Assembly (NCBI GenBank): GCA_002307315.1
Contig: DBTZ01000060.1
Location: 82,074 to 146,073 of the forward strand
Direction: 5' to 3'
DNA from: Alphaproteobacteria bacterium UBA1303
Lineage (GTDB): Bacteria > Pseudomonadota > Alphaproteobacteria > Micropepsales > Micropepsaceae
DNA: 64,000 bases
Positions 8,711 to 16,555 of the stretch are shown in pieces. The notes beneath the pieces were generated by a model, which saw only the letters and a program-made list of their open reading frames with translations, did no database searches and was not told the DNA's origin. How positions within the stretch are numbered: position 1 is the stretch's first letter; the number at the start of each line of letters is the position of its first letter. Both the position numbers and the translations under genes were made by a program.

Positions 8711-9655
8711 TCAAACCAGGTTCAACGGCGGCGCCGAGATGTGCTTGCCGATCAGGAAAATGTCGGCCACCAGACGAAACGGCGCCGCATCGACCTCCGA
8801 CTCGCCCCGCGCGATCAGCTCGGAAAAGCGACGGTAAAGTGGGGCATATTCGGCATAAACGCCGTCCGGGCTATCCGGCAAATTCCGCCGTTCGCCGTCG
8901 ACGGCGAACACCCTGGCGGAATCGGCAAGCCGCATCTTTCCGTCCGCCGCGGTCAACTCGATATCCCAGGACTGCTCGCCCTGGCAAAAAAAGTCTAGGG
9001 CGGCGGTAATCCCGGCACCGCTTTCGGTACGGAAGGCGATGTCGGCGGCGACCGGCGTTTGGCAATTGGACGGGAAAAACAGTTCGGCCGCCTCGACGAG
9101 GACGGCTTCCGGCAAAATTCGGGTCAGAATAGAGACGGCATTGATGCCGGGATCGAATACGCCGAAGCCGCCGCTCCGCCAAATCCAGTCCTGGCCGGGG
9201 TGAAAGCGGCGCACATCTTCCTTCCACACGATGTGCCCGCCGACCACCTTGCGGCCTTTCAGCCATTCCTCCGCGTCGGCCACCCGCGGGGCATAGCGAA
9301 GATGCCACGTTTGAAACAACGTCCGCCGCTTGCGGCGGGCCGCATCTTCGAGCCAATCCAGTTCGGCCATCGTTGCACAGGGAGGTTTTTCGAGAAAAAC
9401 GTGCTTGCCGGCTTCGAGAGCCAGCCGCGCCGCGGCAAAATGCGTCGCCGGCGGACTCGCCACCACCACCGCGTCGATATCCGGCCGGGCGTCGAGCATC
9501 GTTTCGAGGGTGGTGAAATTATCGATGCCGTCGACTTTTGCGCTGCGGCTGACGCAAGCCGTAAGTTCGAAGTCCGGATCGGCGATGACCACAGGTATAT
9601 GCTGTTCGCGGGCGATTTTCCCGATTCCGACCAGACCGATCCGAATTTTCGTCAT
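8711..9655 (-). CDS. L-arabinose/D-galactose 1-dehydrogenase, Gfo/Idh family
   Basis: 314 residues from the ATG at 9655, which puts the Rossmann segment IGLVGIGKIAREQHIP at the N-terminus. A longer frame to 9754 adds 33 unlikely residues. It should oxidise the sugar at C1 to a lactone with NAD(P). EKPP is the cofactor-domain Lys motif. The block WKEDVRRFHPGQDWIW, followed by FGVFDPGINA, closely matches what I recall of the Azospirillum arabinose dehydrogenase. No lactonase or dehydratase of the oxidative route is in the window. It points away from the ara operon and shares an upstream region with the LacI gene. Confidence 0.85.
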   Translation of the reverse strand: MTKIRIGLVGIGKIAREQHIPVVIADPDFELTACVSRSAKVDGIDNFTTLETMLDARPDIDAVVVASPPATHFAAARLALEAGKHVFLEKPPCATMAELDWLEDAARRKRRTLFQTWHLRYAPRVADAEEWLKGRKVVGGHIVWKEDVRRFHPGQDWIWRSGGFGVFDPGINAVSILTRILPEAVLVEAAELFFPSNCQTPVAADIAFRTESGAGITAALDFFCQGEQSWDIELTAADGKMRLADSARVFAVDGERRNLPDSPDGVYAEYAPLYRRFSELIARGESEVDAAPFRLVADIFLIGKHISAPPLNLV

Positions 9656-9961
9656 CGGGTTACTCCAGCCCCCATATTTTATCGCGCATACGAACCGACC
9701 GCCAACCGCCCGATGCAGGGAACGAGGCGAACGCCCCCCCGACGCCGGCGACATCTTTTCGAAGCCGCAGGGGTTTTACAAGTGCGGCGAGACAAACACG
9801 GCATGACCGACGGGCACCCGCGTTGCGGTTGCGTCATCCGCAACCTTGATAACAGTATCGCATGGGTTAATGTACATCACATGCCGGTGAAGCCTGTGAC
9901 GCCGATTTTGTCGTATCGTCGGCCGGTTTTCTGCCGCGGGCGCACCCAATAGAATAACTAC
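9656..9961. promoter_or_regulatory. Divergent control region between the sugar dehydrogenase and the LacI-type regulator
   Basis: 306 bases without a gene. TGATAACAGTATCG (9848-9861) shares its left half with the palindrome at 11112-11125 and keeps GATA/TATC arms, so it may be a degenerate operator for autoregulation. No other clear structure is seen. Confidence 0.4.
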
Positions 9962-11038
9962 ATGGATCAAAAGGATAAATTTCACAAGCCGTCCAAGCCG
10001 AGCCGCCGACACAACGGCGCGGCGACGATTCTCGACGTGGCAAACCGCGCCGGCGTATCGCCGATGACGGTTTCGCGGGTGATCAACGGGGCGAAAAACG
10101 TGCGCGACGCTACCCGCGCCGTCGTGTTGCAATCGGTGACGGAACTGAACTATGCGCCCAATCCGGCCGCGCGCAGCTTGGCCGGGTCGCAAGGTGCCCG
10201 CATCGGCCTTTTGTACTCGAATCCGAGCGCGGCCTATTTGAGCGAATTTTTGGTCGGGGCGCTCGACCAATCGAGCCGCAAGGCCGCCCGGATCATGCTG
10301 GAAAAGTGCGAAAGCAATGCCGCCGCCCAAATCACCGCGGTACGCAAGCTGATTCAGGGCGGGGTCGATGCGGCGCTGCTGCCGCCGCCGATGGGCGAAG
10401 CCGAGACGGTCCTGGGCGAGCTGCTGGCCAACGAACTGCCGGTGGTGGCGGTCGCTTGCGGTCGTACCAATGTCAAAGCGTCCTGCGTGCGAATCGACGA
10501 TTTCGCCGCGGCGCAGGAGATGACCGAATACCTCTTGTCGCTCGGCCATACCCGGATCGGCTTCATCCGCGGCCATCCCAACCAGTCGGTTTCGAGTATG
10601 CGCGAAAGCGGCTTCCTCGCCGCCATGCAACGCTCCGGCTTGGCGTTCGATCCGGCCATGCTGGTGCAGGGTTATTTCAGCTACCGCTCGGGGATGGAGG
10701 CGGCGTGGCAGCTTTTGTCGCTCGACCGGCCGCCGACCGCGATTTTCGCCAGCAACGACGACATGGCCGCCGCCGCCGTCGCCGTGGCCCACCGCAAGCA
10801 CCTCGAAGTCCCCGCCGATCTGTCGGTGGTGGGGTTTGACGACACCTCGATCGCCACCACGATCTGGCCCGAACTGACCACGATTCATCAACCGGTAGCG
10901 GCAATGGCGGAAATCGCTCTCGATCTGGCGGTGCGTGCGGTGCGCAAACAGCGCGCCGGCATCGCGACCAAGCCGGTCGACCATTTGGTGACCTATTCGC
11001 TGGTCAAGCGCCAATCGGCGGTTTCGCCGCGCCGATAA
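9962..11038 (+). CDS. LacI-family transcriptional regulator
   Basis: 358 residues. The helix-turn-helix and hinge region is at about residues 22-76 (ILDVANRAGVSPMTVSRVIN, then NYAPNPAARSLAG). A periplasmic-binding-protein-like sensor domain follows. It keeps the family's FIRGHPN, IFASNDDMAAAA and DLSVVGFDDT segments. The length is typical. It is flanked by a sugar dehydrogenase and a sugar permease and probably represses one or both until a sugar or sugar phosphate binds. The effector cannot be read from the sequence; a GntR-like gluconate sensor is an alternative. Confidence 0.92.
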   Translation: MDQKDKFHKPSKPSRRHNGAATILDVANRAGVSPMTVSRVINGAKNVRDATRAVVLQSVTELNYAPNPAARSLAGSQGARIGLLYSNPSAAYLSEFLVGALDQSSRKAARIMLEKCESNAAAQITAVRKLIQGGVDAALLPPPMGEAETVLGELLANELPVVAVACGRTNVKASCVRIDDFAAAQEMTEYLLSLGHTRIGFIRGHPNQSVSSMRESGFLAAMQRSGLAFDPAMLVQGYFSYRSGMEAAWQLLSLDRPPTAIFASNDDMAAAAVAVAHRKHLEVPADLSVVGFDDTSIATTIWPELTTIHQPVAAMAEIALDLAVRAVRKQRAGIATKPVDHLVTYSLVKRQSAVSPRR

Positions 11039-11086
11039 TGAGCCACCGTCAACCTTAAAGCGTATCGGGCCTCGCGGCACGATAAT

Positions 11087-11125
11087 TTGACCGTTTTGTC
11101 CGCTTGCGCGCTGATAACGCTATCA
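11087..11125 (+). promoter_or_regulatory. Promoter and LacI-type operator upstream of the sugar permease
   Basis: A near-perfect palindrome TGATAACGCTATCA (11112-11125, one mismatched pair) has the central CG usual for LacI-family operators. TTGACC (11087-11092) lies 19 bases upstream, so the palindrome would overlap the -10 region and suit repression. The adjacent LacI-family gene is the natural candidate regulator. Confidence 0.5.
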
Positions 11126-11229
11126 TTACCGTCCCCCCCCAACGCGAGACGGACTTGACGAAGAAAACAATGCCGGTCCGCCGCGACGGAGGATACGGGT
11201 ACTTCAGCATAACAAAGAGGGGTATGCCT

Positions 11230-12684
11230 ATGGCTAAGTCCAATACGGCATTGGTAGTGGGCCTGACGCTGATTGCGGCGTTGGGTGGGCTTCTGTTCGG
11301 TTACGACACCGCGGTGATTTCCGGCGCGGTGGCGGCCATTGATCATAACTTCATTACGCCGTTGCATTTGTCCGAAACGGCCGCCGGCAGTCTTTCCGGC
11401 TGGACGATTTCCTGCGCCTTGGCCGGCTGCATCATCGGTGCCGGCGTTGCCGGACCGGTGGCCACCCGCTACGGACGCAAGCCGGCTTTAATGCTGGCGG
11501 CGGTGATGTTCTTTCTCGGCGCCCTGGGTTCGGCGATGCCGGAGATCGGTTTCGCGCCGATCGGCAACATCGGACCGGAAGCGCTCACCCCCTTCATCAT
11601 CTATCGTATCGTCGGCGGCATCGGCGTCGGCATCGCTTCGATGGTATCGCCGATGTTCATCGCCGAAATCGCTCCGCCCGCGGTGCGCGGCCGGCTGGTC
11701 ACCTTCCAGCAGATCGCCATCGTCGGCGGCATGCTGGTGGTCTATTTCGTCAACTGGGGCATCGCTTCCCAGGGTGACGATGCCTGGATCCTTTCCGTTG
11801 GCTGGCGCTGGATGTTGGCCTCGGCGGTGATCCCGTCGTCGCTGTTCTTCGGTCTGATGTTGCTGGTGCCCGATACCCCGCGGTGGTACGTGCAGCGCGG
11901 CCGCGATGCCGATGCGCTCAAGGTTCTCCGGCGCATCAGCAGCGAGGACGATGCCCAGAAGACCTTGGCCGAGATCAAGGAAACCTTGGTCGTACACACC
12001 CGCCCGCTGCTCAGCTTCGGCATCGTCGTGCTGATCGTCGGCATTCTGTTGTCGGTGTTCCAGCAGTTCGTCGGCATCAATGCGGTGCTCTATTACGGGC
12101 CGCTGATGTTCAAGAACCTCGGCGCCGGGACCAATGCCGCCTTCCTCAACACCGTCGGCCTCGGCGTGGCGATGGTGGTGTTCACCGTGGTCGCCCAGTT
12201 TCTGGTCGACAAATGGGGCCGCAAGCCGCTGCTGGTCACCGGTTCGGCGATCATGGCGGTGGCGATGATCGCGCTCGGGTTCCTGTTTCACCTGAACGGT
12301 ACTGGGGTCGCCGGCGAAATGACCATGACCCGCGAGACCGGTATGTGGGGATTGTTGTGGGTGGTGGTCTACATCGCCGGGTTCTCGCTGTCGTGGGGCC
12401 CAATCGTTTGGGTGATGCTGGCGGAAATTTTCCCCAACTCGATCAAGGGCCAGGCGATGGCGATCGCGGTGGCGGCGCAATGGATCGCCAACCTGTTCGT
12501 CTCGTGGTCGTTCAAGGTTATGGACGGCAGTTCGGCGCTCAACGCCGCCTTCAACCACGGGTTCGCCTATTGGGTGTACGGCGCGTGCAGCATCGCGTCC
12601 GGCATCTTCGTCTGGCGCATGGTGCCCGAGACCAAGGGTCGCAGCCTGGAGGCCATTCAGGAGCTGTGGCACAAGAAAAAATAA
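11230..12684 (+). CDS. MFS sugar:proton symporter (sugar porter family)
   Basis: 484 residues from the ATG at 11230, chosen because AGAGGGG (11216-11222) is 7 bases upstream; an ATG six bases earlier is too close to that site. Twelve membrane helices are expected. Sugar-porter marks are GGLLFGYDTAVISGA, RYGRKPAL, VPDTPRWYVQRGR (the PESPR motif), QQFVGINAVLYYGP, DKWGRKPLL and the final VPETKGRSLE. XylE and GalP share these. The likely substrate is xylose, glucose or galactose. It lies downstream of the LacI gene with a palindromic operator candidate between. Confidence 0.92.
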   Translation: MAKSNTALVVGLTLIAALGGLLFGYDTAVISGAVAAIDHNFITPLHLSETAAGSLSGWTISCALAGCIIGAGVAGPVATRYGRKPALMLAAVMFFLGALGSAMPEIGFAPIGNIGPEALTPFIIYRIVGGIGVGIASMVSPMFIAEIAPPAVRGRLVTFQQIAIVGGMLVVYFVNWGIASQGDDAWILSVGWRWMLASAVIPSSLFFGLMLLVPDTPRWYVQRGRDADALKVLRRISSEDDAQKTLAEIKETLVVHTRPLLSFGIVVLIVGILLSVFQQFVGINAVLYYGPLMFKNLGAGTNAAFLNTVGLGVAMVVFTVVAQFLVDKWGRKPLLVTGSAIMAVAMIALGFLFHLNGTGVAGEMTMTRETGMWGLLWVVVYIAGFSLSWGPIVWVMLAEIFPNSIKGQAMAIAVAAQWIANLFVSWSFKVMDGSSALNAAFNHGFAYWVYGACSIASGIFVWRMVPETKGRSLEAIQELWHKKK

Positions 12685-12713
12685 GGCCGCAAATTCGCGA
12701 TTGACGTACAAAA

Positions 12714-12750
12714 GCACGATCCGGCTTGACCGCCGGGTCGTGTTTTTTTC
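12714..12750 (+). terminator. Rho-independent terminator after the MFS gene
   Basis: Stem CACGATCCGG paired to CCGGGTCGTG (one G-T pair) around a short loop, followed by seven T. It starts about 30 bases after the stop codon. Confidence 0.8.
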
Positions 12751-12827
12751 ATTCGGTATCGGGCGCTTCCTTAAAAAAAAGGAACCGGTTTTCGCCGGAT
12801 TACGCGCGACATCCTGCGGAGGAGCGC

Positions 12828-13694
12828 ATGATTGCGCTAAAAGCAAGCGGTTACGAACTCGTCCTCACACCCGATGTCGGCGCCAGCATCGGCCGGTTCG
12901 GCTATATCGGCGCGCCGGTGCTGCGTACCGTCGCCGCCGGCATCGTCCATGCCGCCGACAGTTGCTGCTATCCGCTGGTTCCCTTCGCCAACCGGATCGA
13001 GAACGGATGCTTGCGTTTCGGCGGCAGCGAAATCCGCCTGAAGCCCAACCTGGGCAATCACCCCCATCCCTTGCACGGCCACGGCTGGCTGGAAGACTGG
13101 CGGATGGTATCGTGTACCCAGACCTCTGCGGTGTTCGCCTTCGATCACGAAAAGGACGAATGGCCTTGGGCCTATACGTCCGAACAGAGCTTCGCGCTGG
13201 GTGACGACGGATTGAAGATCCGCCTTTCGGTGCGCAACCGCGCGTCGACGCCGATGCCGGTCAGTTTGGGCCTTCATCCGTACTTTCCGCGCCGAGCCGG
13301 CACCGTATTGAAAGCGCGCGTCGGCGGGGTTTGGCTGGCCGATGCCTTGACGATCCCCACCGAGCATGTTGCGGCAGGATCGGTTTTCGATCCGTCCGGC
13401 GGCGTTTTGTTGCGGGATGCCCCCTTCGTCGACCATTGCTTCACCGGCTGGGACGGCGTTGTGCGGATAGAGCAGCCCGATCTGGGCATCGTGCTGACCA
13501 TACAGGCATCTGCGGAATGCCCCTTTCTCCATTGCTACCTTCCGCAAGGCGCCGATTTTTTTGCCGCCGAACCGGTCAGCGCCATGCCCAATTCCTTCAA
13601 CCGGCCGGAAGATGCGGCAATCACCGGCGCGCGGGCGCTGCCGCCGGGCGAACGCTTCGCCGTCGAAATGCGCATCGCGGCCGCCCCGCTGTAA
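12828..13694 (+). CDS. Aldose 1-epimerase, cytoplasmic type
   Basis: 288 residues from the ATG at 12828, with GGAGGAG a few bases upstream. The open frame extends 34 codons further back, but that part overlaps the terminator and is not family-like. The galactose mutarotase fold is supported by LVPFANRIENG, HPHPLHGHGW with a catalytic His, SLGLHPYFPR with the second His, and EPVSAMPNSFNRP near the end. There is no signal peptide, in contrast to the mutarotase at 1323-2480. The next gene (GH3) begins 25 bases downstream, so they are probably co-transcribed. The exact sugar is unknown. Confidence 0.88.
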   Translation: MIALKASGYELVLTPDVGASIGRFGYIGAPVLRTVAAGIVHAADSCCYPLVPFANRIENGCLRFGGSEIRLKPNLGNHPHPLHGHGWLEDWRMVSCTQTSAVFAFDHEKDEWPWAYTSEQSFALGDDGLKIRLSVRNRASTPMPVSLGLHPYFPRRAGTVLKARVGGVWLADALTIPTEHVAAGSVFDPSGGVLLRDAPFVDHCFTGWDGVVRIEQPDLGIVLTIQASAECPFLHCYLPQGADFFAAEPVSAMPNSFNRPEDAAITGARALPPGERFAVEMRIAAAPL

Positions 13695-13719
13695 CATTCC
13701 ACCGACAAAGGGTGACGAG

Positions 13720-16296
13720 ATGAACCGCTCCGTGTTTTCGATTTTTTCGCTGGCCGCCGGTCTGCTGCTGGCGCAGTCGGCGTTTGCTTCGGACACAAAA
13801 CCGCTTGCCCCCCCTCCGGCAGCCGCCTGGCCGTCCGATGCCGATTTCGCCGTTTCGCGCACCGTTCACCCGGACATCTGGCCGAAAGGAAAAAGCGGCG
13901 TGGCCCGCGATCCGGCGATCGAGGCCGAAGTGGCCCGGCTAGTGGCGCAAATGACATTGGAAGAAAAAGTCGGTCAGATTATTCAAGCCGACATCGCCTA
14001 TGTCGCCCCCAAGGACGTGCGCACCTATCATCTCGGCTCTGTCCTCAACGGCGGCAGTTCCGGCCCCTACGGCAACGACAGGGCCCCGGCCGCCGACTGG
14101 CTGAAGCTGGCCGACGAATTCTATGCCGCTTCGACCGGCGGAAGCACCGGCAAGCCGAAAATCCCGGTGATCTGGGGTATGGATGCGGTACACGGCAACA
14201 CCAACATCATCGGCGCCACCATCTTCCCGCACAACATCGGTCTGGGGGCGATGCGCGACGTCGGGCTGATGCGCAAAATCGGCGAGATTACCGCCGAAGA
14301 AGTGCGCATCGTCGGCGGCGACTGGACGTTCGCGCCGACCGTTGCGGTGGTGCAGAACGACCGCTGGGGCCGCACCTACGAAAGCTATGCGGAAAATCCG
14401 GCGTTGGTGGCCGAATACGCCAAAGCCATCGTCGAGGGCATTCAGGGCAAACCGGCCGATCCCGATTTTCTTAAAGGTCCGCACGTCATCGCCACCGCCA
14501 AGCATTTTCTCGGCGACGGCGGAACCGACAACGGGCACGATCAAGGCGACAATCTGTATTCCGAGCCGGCCTTGCGCGATGTGTTCTCGCCGCCCTACCG
14601 CGCCGCCATCGAAGCCGGCGTGCAGACGGTGATGGCCTCGTTCTCAAGCTGGCGCGGCAACAAGATGCACGGCAGCCGGGCGTTTCTCAACGACATTCTG
14701 GTCGACCGGTTCGGATTCGACGGCTTCGTCGTCGGCGATTGGAACGGCCATGCGCAAGTTCAAGGTTGCGACCAGGTTCATTGTCCGCAGGCGGTTAATG
14801 CCGGCCTCGACATGTTCATGGCGCCGGACGGCTGGAAGAAACTTTACGAAAATACTCTGGCCGAGGTGAAAGCCGGCACCATTCCCGAGGCGCGGCTCGA
14901 CGAGGCGGTGGCGCGAATCCTAAGGGTGAAACTACGCGCCGGGGTGATCGACGCGCCCAAGCCTTCGGCGCGGCCCTTGGCCGGCCGCTTCGAGCGGCTC
15001 GGCTCGCCCGAACATCGCGCGGTGGCACGCCAGGCGGTGCGCGAAAGTTTGGTGCTGCTCAAAAACGACGGCCGGGCGCTGCCGCTCAACCCCAAACTCA
15101 ACGTGCTGGTGGCCGGCCCCGGCGCCGACGACATGACGATGCAGAGCGGCGGCTGGACCGTTTCGTGGCAGGGCGACGGCAACAGCAGAGCCGATTATCC
15201 TCATGCCGACACTATTTTCGACGGTATCCGCGCGGCGGTTCAAACCGCCGGCGGCACCGCCGTCTTAAGCATCGACGGCCGCTTCAAGACCAAGCCGGAC
15301 GTTGCCATCGTGGTGTTCGGCGAGCCACCCTATGCGGAAACCCGCGGCGACCGCACCACCGTCAATTTTCAGGGCAACGACCGCAAGGCGCTTCGGCTAT
15401 TGCTGGGATTGAAGGAAAAGGGCATCCCGGTGGTGGCGGTGCTGCTGTCCGGCCGGCCGCTTTACGTTACCCCGGAAATCAACGCCGCCGACGCCTTTGT
15501 CGCCGCCTTCCTGCCGGGAGGCGAAGGCGCCGGCATTGCCGATGTGCTGTTCGCCGCGCCCGGCGGCACGCCGCGTTACGACTTCAGCGGCAAGCTGTCC
15601 TTTTCGTGGCCGCGCGCGCCGGACCAGACGCCGCTCAATCTCGGCAGCGAGCCATACTATCCGCTGTTTCCCTACGGCTATGGGCTATCATACGCCGCAC
15701 CGCGCAACCTCGGCCGATTGCCGGAAGCCGCAGGAGACGCAGCGGCGGAAGGCGCCGGCAATTTCATCGAGAACGGCCGAGCCGCCGCCGCCTGGACCTT
15801 GGCCCTGACGGGACCGGCAAATGTGCGTGTCCCGCTTGATCGCACCCCGACGGAGACACCGGGCGGATTTATCAAGGCATCGAGAATCGACCGTCTCGCG
15901 CAGGAGGATTCGCTGGCGCTCGAATGGGCAGGGCAAGGCAAGGCCGATCTGGTGCTGTTCGGACCGCCGGCGAACGTGCAGCGTCAGCTTAAGGAAGATT
16001 TTTCGCTTAACCTTATCGTTCGAATCGATGCCGCCCCGGACAAACCGGTAACGCTGGCGATGGGCTACCGCACATTCGGCGAGCTTAACGTGACTGGGGC
16101 GCTGACCCAGGCAAACGGCAAGGGATGGGTGAAGCTACGGGTTCGGCTTTCCTGCTTGGCCAAGGCGGGGGCGAACCTGGATGCGGTCGCAGTTCCGTTG
16201 CGGCTGTCCACCGAGGGGAAACTTTCCCTCGCGCTCTATTCGGCGCGGTTGGACATCGGCCCCGGCAAGGGATGCGTGACGATTTCGCGCCTATAA
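13720..16296 (+). CDS. Exported GH3 beta-glucosidase
   Basis: 858 residues. A Sec signal peptide (cleavage near AQSAFAS, about residue 24) gives export. The N-terminal GH3 barrel carries IPVIWGMDAVHG, AKHFLGDGGTDNG and the catalytic nucleophile Asp340 in GFVVGDWNG. The C-terminal GH3 domain contains ESLVLLKNDGRALPL and FLPGGEGAGIADVLFA. An extra domain of about 190 residues follows, as in CelD-type exo-1,4-beta-glucosidases. It should release glucose, or possibly xylose, from oligosaccharides in the periplasm or outside. The start at 13720 is preceded by a weak purine-rich site. It follows the mutarotase gene closely. Confidence 0.93.
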   Translation: MNRSVFSIFSLAAGLLLAQSAFASDTKPLAPPPAAAWPSDADFAVSRTVHPDIWPKGKSGVARDPAIEAEVARLVAQMTLEEKVGQIIQADIAYVAPKDVRTYHLGSVLNGGSSGPYGNDRAPAADWLKLADEFYAASTGGSTGKPKIPVIWGMDAVHGNTNIIGATIFPHNIGLGAMRDVGLMRKIGEITAEEVRIVGGDWTFAPTVAVVQNDRWGRTYESYAENPALVAEYAKAIVEGIQGKPADPDFLKGPHVIATAKHFLGDGGTDNGHDQGDNLYSEPALRDVFSPPYRAAIEAGVQTVMASFSSWRGNKMHGSRAFLNDILVDRFGFDGFVVGDWNGHAQVQGCDQVHCPQAVNAGLDMFMAPDGWKKLYENTLAEVKAGTIPEARLDEAVARILRVKLRAGVIDAPKPSARPLAGRFERLGSPEHRAVARQAVRESLVLLKNDGRALPLNPKLNVLVAGPGADDMTMQSGGWTVSWQGDGNSRADYPHADTIFDGIRAAVQTAGGTAVLSIDGRFKTKPDVAIVVFGEPPYAETRGDRTTVNFQGNDRKALRLLLGLKEKGIPVVAVLLSGRPLYVTPEINAADAFVAAFLPGGEGAGIADVLFAAPGGTPRYDFSGKLSFSWPRAPDQTPLNLGSEPYYPLFPYGYGLSYAAPRNLGRLPEAAGDAAAEGAGNFIENGRAAAAWTLALTGPANVRVPLDRTPTETPGGFIKASRIDRLAQEDSLALEWAGQGKADLVLFGPPANVQRQLKEDFSLNLIVRIDAAPDKPVTLAMGYRTFGELNVTGALTQANGKGWVKLRVRLSCLAKAGANLDAVAVPLRLSTEGKLSLALYSARLDIGPGKGCVTISRL

Positions 16297-16323
16297 ATGC
16301 TTTTGCGCGCGCAGCTTTGCTCT

Positions 16324-16520
16324 TAATACCAAGCTGCATGGAAAAGATCCCATGCAGCTTTATGGCGTTCAAACGCCACGCGGGCTTATCCGCGCCATAG
16401 GGCGCGGCGGCAGGTCGGCCGCTCGGACGTGCTTAGGTCATTACCTATGCACGTCCGTATTATGTTGGCCGCAACTTTTTTAGCGCAAAACCGAATTCCA
16501 CTTTTGCGCGCGTTGCTTTA
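16324..16520. repeat. Mosaic palindromic repeat
   Basis: It begins AATACCAAGCTGCATGG and ends GTTGCTTTA. The first 140 bases are the reverse complement of a block in the 19605-19945 repeat, with small changes. The last part (GCAACTT..GCGCAAAACCG..CTTTTGCGCGCGTTGC) is the shared hairpin of the family. It fills the gap between the GH3 gene and the next gene. Confidence 0.75.
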
Positions 16521-16555
16521 GCATTGCGGGGCGACGCGATGTTGAAGGAATCGCC

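Noticed and set aside
11488..12846. 452-codon open frame opposite the MFS permease
   Set aside because: Shadow frame of a membrane protein, highly charged, crossing the terminator at 12714.
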